Shown here: positions 46,610 to 58,113 of the stretch, piece by piece
Layout: every line of letters begins with the position of its first letter
Position numbering within the stretch: position 1 is the first letter of the stretch
Assembly (NCBI GenBank): GCA_035771175.1
Contig: CM069599.1
Span: forward strand, 34,629,562-34,693,561
Source: Paratinospora sagittata
Lineage: Eukaryota; Streptophyta; Magnoliopsida; Ranunculales; Menispermaceae
Direction: 5' to 3'
Length of the DNA stretch: 64,000 nt
Made by a program: the position numbers and the translations under genes
Notes under the pieces: generated by a model
The model's input: the letters and a program-made list of their open reading frames with translations, nothing else
Databases searched by the model: none
Told to the model about the DNA's origin: nothing

Positions 46610-46745
46610 ATAAGGTAAATCAAGGGTATCCACGTATTTAGTTATTCGGTTTCGACTAATTCCTTAAGTCTTTGGTTGCTCGAGCAAGAGATATTTTCAG
46701 TGGCCAACGCTAGTAGAGAGTCTAACTTATGATCTCTTAATTGAT
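46610..46745 (-). mobile_element. Diverged SINE copy, same family as 57945-58110
   Basis: On the plus strand it shares, in order, AAGGGTATCC, GTTTCGACTAATTCC, GGTTGCTCGAGC and AGTGGCCAACGCTAGTAGAGAG with the copy at 57945-58110. The poly-T tail is lost. Old insertion. Confidence 0.6.
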
Positions 46746-47714
46746 CAAACTACAGTTAAAAATACAATTATTTATTTATTAACAAAATTAAGTGAGACTA
46801 ACTTTTTTATAAAAAGAAAAACAAAACAAAACTTCTAACTAACACTTTTACAAAAAGTTATATCAAACAGCGCCGTATATGATCACAAGTCGATACCATA
46901 ATCAATAATTGATGTTAAGAAAAGCAATGGTTGATTTGCGAGGAGAGATAAGTACCGAGCGCATGCATTCTCACACACAAGGGACCATAATATATTTACA
47001 CACTCTCATGCAGTCCTCGTGATTCCCTAAGCACTCATTGGTTGAGAAAAGGAAAGAAGGGAAGGATATGATATTATTACAATAAAGAAGAAGAGACACT
47101 CCCTTTTACTAACTACCATTTCTTAAAGAGAAGACATACTAATTATTTCCATGATGAATTATTTTGACAAACTTGCAATGTCGGTTTTCCCAATAATTTT
47201 ATTTCATCTTTATTTTTTTGGGTGTCTTTATTGCATACCAATAACATTAATCTTATCCTTAATACTTCTGGTTGGCTGTCAGGCATTTGGTCCCTTCCCT
47301 CTCCCTTCAATACATAAATAAAATAATATATATTCCACTATTAGTACTCTTCTGCCTTGTAATCAACCACCATCTGAATTAATTTCCTAGCTCTCCCGAA
47401 ATCTTCCTTTCTTCAAATTTCTCCTGCCCGTGATCTTGATGTTGTTGAACTTTTTAAATCAAAATTGTGGAGTTACGCTGATAGATCAGATGCCATGCGT
47501 GTGGATGTAGAAAATCTTGCATCTTTTTTATTTTTTACTTTAATTATGTGTGCGCTTTGCAATTACTGATTTTCCAAAAATTTACGTTTCATAGAAACAA
47601 CCCCAATAAAATTTAAACATGTGATTAAAAAGTTAAAAAAAATAAAATTAATTCATGATAAAGAGCTCACAGAAATAGAAATAAATCTCACAAGAAAGAC
47701 CTACTATAATTATA

Positions 47715-47754
<40 letters not shown>

Positions 47755-49975
47755 GATTGCTATCATAACAAGATTTATTTTTATTTTTTTTCTAATAAAG
47801 AAAATAGCATTTATGGTGAAAGTAATTAAAAAAATACAGTTGAAAAATGAAGGAGGGAGGGTAGTTTAAAAAGAAAATGGAGGCATAATTATGATGGAAA
47901 AAATCATATGGGTTTTTGGGTCCCTATTAGAATTTTTTATTTCTGTTTTCTTTTTCCAAGTTTCAGGCTACTTTTCTGGTGGTTTTAAGTGAGTATCCCA
48001 CTATCAAATATGGGGAATGGTGTAGTTAACTTGGTGGTTTATTTTGCTAATTCTAGACTACCTACCTTGGCTTCTTGTTATTATTATTATTTAAATATCC
48101 TAAAAGGCTCAAATCCCCTATCCTCCGCAACACAAAAAGCTTTGAAAATGACAGAATACCTCACCTAGCCATAAAGTTGTGCCAAGATGCTTTGTTATCT
48201 CTCTCTCTCTCTCTCTCTCTATTCTTTAACTATATATAGCGCAATATCTATTTAATAGAAGTGTTCCTTTAACATACTCAATTGCTTCTTTCATCGATAA
48301 ATGAGTACGTTTGATATCTGTTCAACGTATAGCTTATAATCTATGTAAGTGCTAAATAAAGAAGTGTTTGATTTATAAATAAAAAAATAAAAACCTTTCA
48401 AAAGCATGCTTTTAATGTTTTTGGTAAAATATTTATAAAAAATAGTAAAAAACGAAAACTTTACCATAAAAGTGGGCAGGGAGTAGAGAAAATAAAAAAT
48501 TTAGTTATTTTCTCTCAGAGTGAATAATGATAAAAGATATTTCAATACCAAAAGTTAAGTAGTTTCGTTAGATGAGGAACGAGTTATAATTCATAATTAA
48601 GAGGTGAGGTGTCGACTTTGAGTTTGTGCTCACACTTATCTGTCTACTTTGAGTTTGTGCTCACACTTATCTGTCTACTTTGAGAATGAATACCCAACAA
48701 TTTTTATAGTTTCTGACTAGTCTCACCCCAACAAAGAGATTAACAGAGACACTGCAGGTTCATAGACCAAAAAATTTTAATGCACAAAACAACTTTTTTT
48801 CTTTTTTTTTTTTTTAGTGATAAGGCTCAAATTATCAAATACACTTTTTTTTATAACTTTATGCTAAAAAAATAAAAAAAAAATCCCATCCTAAATGAGC
48901 TTTCATGGTACTTCAAACTAACAGGGCCACTGTGACCTACACATAATTGTTGGTAATTTGTTTGATCTCCCAAATTTATATAATCTTTTCATTTTAACAA
49001 TTTCAAACTTTTACTTAACAAATTTATATAATCCTATCTATATGAAAAAGATAATGCGTTGTCATGTCTTGAAGACCTTATCCAACTCTTTGAGAATATC
49101 CCAACAGTTGATGAAAGGGCACGAGCTTCACCATCTTTCTCATAATTATGCATTGATGATATATGAATATGACAGGTCTTATGTATATGAATTCAATAAA
49201 TATTAGTGTTAAAAAAAATTATCAAAATAGTATATGTATAATATAATTATTATTTTTTACGCATAATAAAATATGGGCATGAAAAGATATTTTTAGTTGC
49301 AGTCAGGTTTAAATCTTACGCTATCTTAACCAATCGAAAAAATAAAAATAAAAACTTTTAGCTAGTTATAATATTTAAAAAATATATTATTAGCTAGTAA
49401 TATTTATTAAAATTAAATATCATATACACCGAATCATTATCTAATATTATTAGCTCATGTGTGACCCACCTATGGTGCATTGGGTGCCATACATGACCTC
49501 CCTTGCCCTAACCCATCCATTGACGATACTTTCTATGGTGGCAGTTACTGATAACATCAAGAAATATTAGAATATAAATCCATCTGTCGCTCACAGTCTT
49601 CTACTTCCTGTTGACTTCTTATTTAACCTTAATCAAATATATATTTCTCTATTTATTAATATAACCCCCTCAAAGAAAAAACAACTGCTACAATTAATTC
49701 TTTAAAATATTAATTAATAACTATATGAAAAAAAAAAGTGAAAAAAGGTAAATTTGCAAAACCCATTCACCAACTTTACGAGAAATCATGCAAAAATGCC
49801 CATCTTTTTTTTCTTAAAAAAAAATAAAAAAAAAGAAAATTTTATTTATTTATTTATTTATTTTTTGCTTCTCTTTCTCTTTCTGTACTGTAACTTCTAT
49901 AACAGATAAAGACGTAATAGATGGCATGCAGTCGCTTTTTCACCCCTTTTTTAGCCTTATTTATTCACTCCCTTT
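46746..49975. other. Intergenic, no gene
   Basis: AT-rich, with microsatellites (CT)n at about 48198-48219 and (TA)n at about 47720-47751. There is a short direct repeat of TCTACTTTGAGTTTGTGCTC plus ACACTTATCTG at about 48610-48685 (two full copies and a partial third, unit about 33-37 bp). No coding exon is supported. Confidence 0.4.
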
Positions 49976-50039
49976 TCTAACTTTTTTTTTTTTTTTTTTC
50001 TTAATTTTCTCAAATTCCAATAGCCTATAGCATAGCCTT

Positions 50040-50399
50040 CTCTTTCTCTCTTGCTTGCTCTTCTTCTGCTTCTTCACCTTGGAGACTCTCGAGAAGAACC
50101 CGAATCTCTCTTCTTCTTCTTCTTTTCTCTATCTCTCTTTTGCTTGTTCTCTCTTTCTGTGCTTTTTGTTTTGTAAGTTGGGTCCTGAAGATAGTCTCAT
50201 GGGTTCCTTCTTTGTTGCAGAATTTCTAGCATCTCTTCTTCTTGGTATTCCTTTCTCTCTGTTTCTGCTATGATTTCATTTATTTCGTTGCTTTTGTTTT
50301 ATTTATTTTATTCTTAATGTTTCTTATTGTTTGAAGGAGGAGCAGGGATGTTTGGTTCTGTTTGGTAATGTGGACAGCAGAGTTGTAATAAAGGAATCT
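50040..50399 (+). promoter_or_regulatory. 5' leader of the VIN3-like gene, with leader intron and uORF (inferred)
   Basis: Pyrimidine-rich leader sequence starts near 50040. A uORF begins at ATG 50199. A likely leader intron (CTTCTTG|GTATTCC at 50244/50245 to TTTGAAG|GAGG at 50336) would extend the uORF to a stop at 50366-50368. That gives a 25-codon peptide beginning MGSFFVAEFLASLLLG, about 30 bases before the main ATG at 50400. If unspliced, the uORF ends within the intron at 24 codons. Confidence 0.4.
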
Positions 50400-53300
50400 A
50401 TGGATTCTTCTTATGAGGGTATGATTTTTTTTTTTTTTTTTTCTATGTGGGTTTTTTTTTTCTGGGTTTTTTTTTTTGGTTTTGGTTTTCTGGGTCGTCG
50501 ATTTTATTTGATTTTCTGGTTCTCTGTTATCTGGGTTTTCTGTTTTTCTGGTTATTAATGTGTTTGGTGAAGGAAAGATTGAATCTTTGGTCTTTAGGTT
50601 CTTGATTTCACTTTGATTTTTGGCCTGTTCTCCATGTGTTTTTTAAGGTTTGTTTGATCTGGAATCCCTCGTATGTTGTGTTCCTGATGTTATATGATCT
50701 GTCTGTTTACCTGGGTTTGTGCTATTTTTGTGATTTATGTTTTTTGTAGTTTCGGCTCGCATTTATGGACAAATCTTGTGATTCAAGCAGGTCTGAGCTC
50801 TAGGAGAAGCCGTGATTTTTGTTTTGATTGGGTTTTACTGAGTTCTTTGTTTTATAAGTAATTTTGCGAAATGGGGATTTTTGTATTTTGAGATGCTGAG
50901 TGGTTTAAATGGCATTTAATCAATTCCAAGTCATTGGAAGATGTTAATATTTTTTGTGATGGTGACTTCTTATCAATGTAGGAGAAAATTAGCCATTTAT
51001 AAATAATTTAGTGAAGATGGTACTATTGATTTAACTCAAAACATTTGTTGGACTACATTATTCAAAGTTGTTAATTCAATAACATCTTTGATTAAACTAA
51101 TGAAATTGAAGTCAATAATTATAGGTAATTAGGCTCTTTTACCAGCTTTCTCTTTAATAGTATTGAGTATAAAAGTTCTATCACTTAAAATTATGATTTT
51201 GGGAACAGATATTTTTCACTGATGGAAAATTCACGTTGTTTGCTGCATCAATGGCTTTTTTGTTTTTTTCCTAAGAGATATGTTGCTATCTATGTAAATT
51301 GACATATGAAAATTGTACTCAATTTAACTTACCCTGTCTTGGGCGTTCAGGATTTGTGCTGGATCCTTCCAAATGCAGTTTACTGAGTTTGGAGGAGAAA
51401 AGAGATCTTGTACGTGAAATCTCAAAGTGGTCAAGTGGTGCTCCTGAAATGCTACAGTCATGGAGCCGGCGGGAACTTCTCCTAATCCTGTGTGCAGAGA
51501 TGGGAAAAGAACGGAAATACACTGGCTTGCCTAAGTCCAAAATAATAGAACAACTTCTTAGAATCGTAACCGAGAATAATTCCGCAAAGAGAACAGCCGG
51601 GACTGATCCTGAACCACAACCTTCACTGGCCACCAACCAAAATGCGGCGAAAAGGCAGAGAAAGACAGATAACCCTTCAAGATTGCTCACTGCAACTGCC
51701 CATTTGAACAGCAATATTAGTGAGCATCCAGTTAGTACAAAATACTGTCCAAACTTGGCATGCAGAGCTGTGTTACAAAGAGATGATCCTTTCTGCAAAA
51801 GGTGTTCTTGTTGCATCTGTTCCCAATATGATGATAATAAGGATCCTAGCCTTTGGCTGGTTTGCAGCTCTGAGCCTCCCTATGAGGGTGATTCATGTAG
51901 CATGTCGTGTCATCTAGAATGTGCTATTAAGCATGAAAGAGCCGGCATTGCTGAGGTCAGGCTGCAGAAGAAATTGGACGGGAGCTTCTATTGTGTTTCT
52001 TGCGGAAAAGTGAATGACTTGCTTGGGTAACTATTCATACTTGATTCTTCTTCTTGTTTTCTTCCCTTTTTTTTCGTCTCTAACTAGGCTTTGTTGTGTT
52101 TGAGGCTTGTGAGGTATTATTTTCTGAAGTTTAAGCTTATGGTTCTCCTTCATGGTTTACTCGGCAGTATGTACCATGATTTCACTTTGATCAGTTCTCC
52201 TTGTGTTCAATTACCTGGAGTGAAGAATTTCTCCATAAGAAGTTTATGTTTTATGTATTTTTTTTATCCAGAGAAGTTCATTTATTTATTTGCTTTAGTA
52301 AGTATATGTTAGTGCACTAGAACTTCCCTTATGGTAATTTCAAGTTCAAATCATCCATAATGCACCGAGTGTTGGGGCAGAATGTAGAGAGGGTTGGCTG
52401 TAAGTGCTTTCTGGTTTGAATCACTATTGCTTAGAAGAAGAATAGTGGGTTTTGTGCTGGTTTGCAGAAGGCAATGTTTCTCTAGAGTAATTGAAAAATA
52501 ATCTTTAATGATTAACTTGAGACAAGTTATATACTCCTATATTTTGTACAAGTTACCATTATAGAAGACTTGGAAAAATAATAAGTACAAAATGAACATA
52601 ACTTGAACTTATGCCGTTTTCTTTTTCTTTAATCCCTATTTCTGCTGTTGCCATTTTAGTTAAATGAAGAAAATACTAAAAGATTTTCCTTTAGTTTGGG
52701 GGAGATTCTATTTTTCACATACTTAGTAATTTGAAGTCATCGCCTTATATCTCAACTTTGATGGCACATAGGCCATCAATTGCTTTTAACAATTTTAGCT
52801 ATTGTCTGCCAACAGTCCCCAAAACTATTTTGAAAGCTTTTACCTGTTAGAAAGTGAAAAACATTTCTTTAGTTGTAAAACCATGTTGTTCTTTTTGAGT
52901 CCAACAACAAACAGTGTTGAAGTTGAATGATCTGATAAGTTCTTTAACTTGCATGAGTTGAAAATTTTGCTGACTGACAAGCTTGTCATCGCCAATCTTT
53001 TGATCTGCTATGAGTTGGTTACTTACCACAAATAGATACTGGTAAGTGTTATTTCCATAGTTTCTTTCTCGAATTCAAATCTTTAATCTATACAAAACTT
53101 TCGGTAGTTAAACCTCTTCTTATTGATGCCAGATGCTGTAGGAAGCAACTAATGACAGCAAAGGACACTAGACGGGTGGATGTACTCTGTTATCGTATCT
53201 CTCTCTGCCTTAAGCTTCTCGATGGAACTCAAAAGTATAGAGAGGCTAACGAGATAGTTGAAACAGCTGCAAAAGTGCTCGAAGCTGAAGTGGCACCAAT

Positions 53301-54703
53301 GGCCGGTTTACCCACAAAAATGGCACGTGGTATTGTGAACAGGCTTTCTTCTGGTCCAGGCGTTCAACGTCTCTGTGCATCTGCCATTGAATCACTAGAT
53401 TCAATTCTTTCTTCTAGTATCTTGCCTGTACACAATCCTAGGACTCAAGGTAATGCCATCTCTCCTGAATACCCAACATCTCCTTTCGGCATCATCATCA
53501 TCATCATCATTAATCAAGCAATCTTTTTTTTTTCACATTGGATGTATTGCAACATTTGCAGATTCTAACTTCTCATCTCCAGGTGAAATTAAGTTCATTA
53601 ATTTGTCACCCACATCTCTTACGTTGGTCTTGGCTTCTGAAAACCTGTCACCCGAAGAACATGTGCAGTACATGTTATGGCACCGCAAAGCTGATGTTGC
53701 AGATTATCCAGCAAAACCGACTCGAACATTTCTTACTCCAGACACAAAGCTCTTTTTAAGTGACCTCACGCCGGCTACAGAGTATCTATTCAAGGTAGTT
53801 TCTGTACAAGGCGCAAAAGAATTAGTCTGGGAAGCTAAATTCACCACAAGCAGTGACATCGTGAAAAACTCAGTTCCCGAAAGAGGCCAAAGCCCAACAA
53901 CCAACAGTAGCAGCATATCTAATCCTTCCGATGGAGACGAAACTACTAATAATGCTATTGATAATCCAACAGGCATCGGTCAGGAAGGAATGCCAGGAGA
54001 CTCAGTTTCTATATTGGAAGAAGAACGGGTGTCGGGCGAAGTAGGATTTAACCGGAGCTCAACAATTCCAATAGAGTCTCAAAGAGGCTTTGTGATGTCA
54101 GTCAGGAATCCGGTGCCTGACATGAAGCCCGACCACTCTCCGGAATGCTCTTTGTCCCAGAAGATGATTGTTGATGATAACAGATCAAACGGTGCTACTG
54201 GTCCAATAGAGACCCAGATTGTGCCGTTTGTGAATGGCTCTAACAATGCCTCCTTGCCCATTACTCCTGACAAACCAGAGACTCAGCTAGATGGGCTAGG
54301 GAAGAATAGGAGACCAGAACCAAGTGATGAAGAGCAAGAAAATAATGGGTTTAAGGAAATGCAAGCTGGAAGTTCATCAAAGAGGAGGATTGGAACTCCA
54401 TGGAAAGACAATTACTGCACAAAAAATGGGTCTTTCGATGGGGGTTACGAGTATTGCGTGAAGACGATTCGGCGATTGGAATGTGAAGGGTACATTGAGC
54501 AGAATTTCAGAGTGAAATTTCTAACTTGGTATAGCTTGAGAGCTAATCCAGAGGAGAGGAGGATTGTGAAGGTGTTTGTAGATACATTTGTTGATGATCC
54601 AGCGTGTCTCGCTGGACAACTTATTGATACATTCTCTGAAGTAATGTCTACCCAGAAACCTCCGGGGATGCCTACTGGATTCTGCATGAGGCTTTGGCAT
54701 TGA
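50400..54703 (+). CDS. VIN3-like (VEL family) PHD-finger/FNIII protein, Polycomb PRC2 cofactor
   Basis: Four coding exons: 50400-50418, 51351-52026, 53133-53449 and 53562-54703, giving 717 aa. The short first exon (MDSSYE) matches the MDSS start of VIN3/VRN5, and all junctions are GT-AG and in frame. Domain order is a helical segment with [16 protein letters not shown] (about 52-68), a basic NLS-like [12 protein letters not shown] (about 106-117), a cysteine-rich PHD region (about 139-224: [41 protein letters not shown]), a conserved helical block ([12 protein letters not shown] to [13 protein letters not shown]), an FNIII domain (about 346-430) and a C-terminal VID domain ending TGFCMRLWH. 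Relatives bring PRC2 to target genes such as FLC in cold-induced silencing. The sequence resembles VIN3 (NDLLGC-RKQ) and VRN5/VIL1 about equally. The AIL5 neighbour favours VIN3 orthology. Confidence 0.92.
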
Positions 54704-55484
54704 AAGTTTGATGAGAAGGGAAGGAAGAAATTTTCAGGTGGAATTGAAATGATTCTTGTGCACAAAGTACATCATTTGGTGGAGTTTTGTGCATCGGTCA
54801 TTCTTTGGACTCCCTAGATTTTAACATGATTCATTAGCAATGGCATTTATGTAGATCAGCATTGCCAATTTGATTTAGATGTAAGAATCTTAAAGAGCTC
54901 ATTGATGCGGATAGCATAGTTGCTGCTCCTGTTTTTTATTAATATCTTTCGAAAATAATCTTGTGTATTGAGAAATCTTTACTATGTCCTAGAGATTGAA
55001 CTCCGGCGTGATGATCTAATGCAAATACTATATTAAGCCCAAGAAAAAATAAAATAAAATAAAAAATGCATGAGCATCATGTGATCACCATTGAAATTGC
55101 AAACCAGTTCGATCCGAACAAAATGTTTGAAGTTGTTTGGATATGACCCGGAAGTCGATCAAAAACAGCTTCTCCCTCTAATGTGGAATCATGAACGAAG
55201 TCAGACAAACATAAACCTCTCCTACATTGGCAACAGTGTTTTCATTATTATAGTTGATACCAACTTGATGACAGAGAGGTAGAGAGGAAAAAAAAACTAA
55301 GAGGGTGAAAGTGACTCGAAAGGGGATTCATTCCACCACACCACCACCAACTAAGTGATCCCAATCATATCACGCCCAATAATCCTTTATTAAATTTAAA
55401 AAAAAAAAAAAACAAAACCATTGTCTCAAAACCAAAGCTGGTAACTTGCACCATGCAGCAGTAGCAAGCAGCATCAATAAAACA
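54704..55484. other. Convergent intergenic region between the VIN3-like gene and RbcS-T
   Basis: The 3' UTR of the VIN3-like gene probably extends to about 54960. The rest is AT-rich, with the RbcS 3' UTR on the other strand near 55400-55484. No further gene. Confidence 0.4.
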
Positions 55485-56218
55485 CTAAGAAGTAAAAGAA
55501 GAAGACGAAGCAGCGTTGGTGGTGGGTTTCTGAATCACAAAGGCCATGCACTGAACTTGTTTACGGTTATCAAAAGCCAAACACCGTACATAAGCATTCG
55601 GGTACGTGTTCTTGCACTCGTGAATCTCCCTCAGCACTTGCGCCGAATCGTTGCACCCAAACATGGGCAACTTCCACAGCGTCCAGTACCTCCCATCGTA
55701 GTACCCAGGCATCCTACTATTCGATCTGTGCACATAACCCACCTTCCACCAAAATTTAAACCACTTAAAAAATCCTCACAACAAACACACATAACTTCAA
55801 ATATAGGTTTTTTTTTTTTTTTTTTTTTTTAGTAATTGATTCAAATAAAGTAATTTACCTGGTCGAATTCAAGGCAGGGGATCCAGCCTTTGGTCAGCAT
55901 GTAATCGATCTCTTTCGCGATGGATTCGTCGGAGAGAGGAGGCAAGTAAGACAGCGCCTCGAACTTCTTGTTCTCTATTGGATTCCACGTCTGCGTTAAG
56001 CTGATCAGTTAGTTTTCTTTCTCACTGCAACCAGTAATTATCAATAATGAGGTAAATACATTTACCTTCATGCAGTAAGTCTTGGATCCATTTGAGATGG
56101 TTTTATGCCTCCACCGGCCGATTGAGCAGGTGCCCGGAAAAGCAGACTTCTGAGAGGTGGGTTTCAGGCCGATGAAGCCGGGTCCGGTGACCGGAGTTGG
56201 TAGGATTCCGGCGGCCAT
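55485..56218 (-). CDS. RBCS-T: RuBisCO small subunit, T-type (divergent RbcS-T), chloroplast precursor
   Basis: Three exons: 56218-56066, 55990-55859 and 55742-55485, giving 180 aa, the usual RbcS precursor length. Residues 1-49 form a transit peptide ([16 protein letters not shown], ...NGSKTYC). The mature part starts at Met50 with MKTWNPI instead of the usual MQVWPP. Core RbcS blocks follow: [69 protein letters not shown] and [17 protein letters not shown]. The departures from the leaf-type (M-type) consensus ([27 protein letters not shown]) match what I recall of the T-type described from tobacco trichomes and rice. T-type subunits alter RuBisCO kinetics and are expressed outside leaf mesophyll. 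The protein has a Ser-rich tail after IQKP. It is convergent with the VIN3-like gene. Confidence 0.9.
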
Positions 56219-56277
56219 GGGTTGTGTCGCCTAAGCAGGTAAGCCCACAGGTGAAGCTTTTTAGAGTAGTTTTGTGT

Positions 56278-56295
56278 GGGGGGGGGGGGGGGGGG
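56278..56295 (+). repeat. Homopolymer G18 immediately upstream of RbcS-T
   Basis: Eighteen consecutive G on the plus strand (C on the RbcS coding strand), followed by TGGGT, lie 60 bases above the RbcS-T start codon. It is a strong G-quadruplex or slippage-prone tract, very unusual in this AT-rich window. It may also be a sequencing length artefact. Confidence 0.9.
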
Positions 56296-56870
56296 TGGGT
56301 CATGGGGGGTGAAAAGGACAAAAGTAGACGGTATGGGAAAGTGTCACTTGTTTAATAAACTAAGTGAGAAACGGTGGGCATGAGATGTTAAGAGGGGTAG
56401 TGAGAAATGTGAGGATGTTTTGCTTAGATTTCATCGCCATTTCTGGTATGTCTTAGCTTACAGTTCCAGGTGGATGCAATACAGCTTCTTGGCGTAGCAT
56501 GTGTGCAACCCTACGCAAAACAAACAGATATTGAATATATGACTGTAACCATTTGAACTAAATGAATAAATGAGATAGCGTCTTCTCAATCTCTTTGGCC
56601 TCTTACTTGATCATGGAGGACATAATTTGGTGACAAATGCCATGTCGTCACACTTCAACCGCCAACCTGCTTATGCTTGATTTAAAGGTCATGAAAATGC
56701 CCACAAAATTAAAAGAGAGAGAGGGAGAGAGAGATGGAAGATACAAAAATCGAAGTATAAAACTATTTCCCAATTTCAATTTTGCAACATCATCTGTAGA
56801 TTGTGCGTTTTACATTGTCATTCAAGAGGAATGTGGTTTAAAATTGTAATACACGACAAGAACTTCAAGT
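56296..56870. other. Upstream of RbcS-T, intergenic
   Basis: No TATA box of normal strength is seen for RbcS-T within 150 bases of the ATG. A GAGAGAGAGGGAGAGAGAGA tract lies at about 56715-56735. No gene. Confidence 0.35.
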
Positions 56871-56879
56871 AGTAACCCG

Positions 56880-57087
56880 TGCCAACATGGAGTTGTTGCA
56901 GTTAGTAAAAAAGTGACTTTAGAACTCAAAGGTTCCAAGTTCAACTTTTGTCACTGCCTCACAGGGCTCACCCTAAGGGGTGGAAGGAATAAATGAGTCA
57001 GGAACGAGCTTGATACCTCCCCGAGAGTGTTGGATGGTGATACAGCTAATTATACTACTAACTACTAAATTGTTTCTTCCAAAAAAA
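56880..57087 (+). mobile_element. SINE with target-site duplication
   Basis: The element is flanked by AGTAACCCG at 56871-56879 and 57088-57096. It has a tRNA-like head (GTTGTTGCAGTTAGTAAAAA), a B-box-like AGGTTCCAAGTTCAAC at about 56930-56945, and a TTCTTCC(A)8 tail. It is about 208 bp on the plus strand. Family differs from the SINE at 40618. Confidence 0.8.
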
Positions 57088-57099
57088 AGTAACCCGGAC

Positions 57100-57940
57100 G
57101 GGAGCAATTTCCTCCCTGATGCCTCTATTCTTGCAAGCAAATCCCCCACCCCTCCTGAAAAGCACAACATTACAGATGTGATTAGAATGAAATGGTACTG
57201 AGTAAGGAAGCACAAAGATTTAGATATTATTTCATTACTACTACTTATTTGTGTAACTGGTCATGGTTATTCAGATCAAGGATCAATGGTCTAAACATAT
57301 ACAATGAAAACCATTAGTCATTAGATGAGACAATTAGGAACATTGACTTATTAGCAATTTATGGTAAAAATACAAAAGATACCATAATACAAAAAAAGAC
57401 CTAAGATAACATAGATAGATATAATAAATTGACATAGTCCTTCATAGAGTGGAATGGAAGAAGTAGATTCATGCAGCTGATCCACGTAGTTGAAAACGCT
57501 TTGATGAGTAGTTAAGATCAGGGCTCAATGGATTGTTAAGTTGAGTTTACATCATGTACTAAAACTCAAATGTGGAAATCAAATTCAAACAGGATATGAA
57601 CAAACAATTGCAGGACCAAATCTTTCTTTTTATAATTGAAAAATGCTAAAGAAACATGCATGAATACTTAGGGTAGAAACTCAAACTTTCCACCATGTTG
57701 GATCACATGGGGAAGGAGGAAGCCAAAGAAAACACCCAGGCCTTAAGAAAACCGGGAAAAATGGAAGACATAACAGATGATGCATTACAAAACATTGTCT
57801 CGTCTAGACCTAAACCAGCTAAAAACTTACAAGTTGTTGGGTCAAGGCTGGGCCTCCAAATTTCGACATAGACTACCATTCATAGACATTTCAAAACATG
57901 CCAGATATGTTATTAGATCCCTGTCTAAAAGATTTTTGAT
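57100..57940. other. Intergenic, no gene
   Basis: Moderately AT-rich. No frame with coding character. Confidence 0.3.
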
Positions 57941-57942
57941 AG

Positions 57943-58113
57943 TCTTTTTTTTTTTTTTGATAACCAAGGGTATCCGAGTATCCGGTTCCGACTAATCCCT
58001 TGGGCCCCTGGTTGCTCGAACGGGAGACGCCCCCAATGGCCAACGCTAGTGGAGAGTTGAACTCGTGACCTCATTTCCTGATACGAGTGCCCTAAGCCAC
58101 TCAACCAACCGAA
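57943..58113 (-). mobile_element. SINE, minus orientation, poly-A tail intact
   Basis: The minus strand starts TCGGTTGGTTGAGTGGCTTA (A-box region). It has the B-box-like GTCACGAGTTCAACTC about 45 bases later, continues CTAGCGTTGGCCATTGG and GTTCGAGCAACCAGG, and ends in GGTTATC(A)n (poly-T at 57943-57957 on the plus strand). About 170 bp. A related old copy is at 46610-46745. No exact target duplication was found. Confidence 0.7.

Noticed and set aside
50055..50273. A 72-codon frame upstream of the VIN3-like gene as a protein gene
   Set aside because: It is pyrimidine-rich leader sequence (Leu/Phe/Ser composition); only the internal ATG at 50199 is considered, as a uORF.
51319..51816. A 165-codon minus-strand frame
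   Set aside because: It is antisense to VIN3-like exon 2.
53453..53561. In-frame extension of VIN3-like exon 4 upstream to an ATG at 53453
   Set aside because: It includes a poly-His/Ile run from intron repeats; donor 53450 and acceptor 53561 give the family sequence.
55446..55832. A 128-codon plus-strand frame
   Set aside because: It is antisense to RbcS-T exon 3 and its intron.
57943..58113. A tRNA gene on the minus strand (GGTTGAGTGGCTTA ... GAGTTCAACTC)
   Set aside because: The acceptor stem does not pair and the sequence continues into a SINE body with an A tail.
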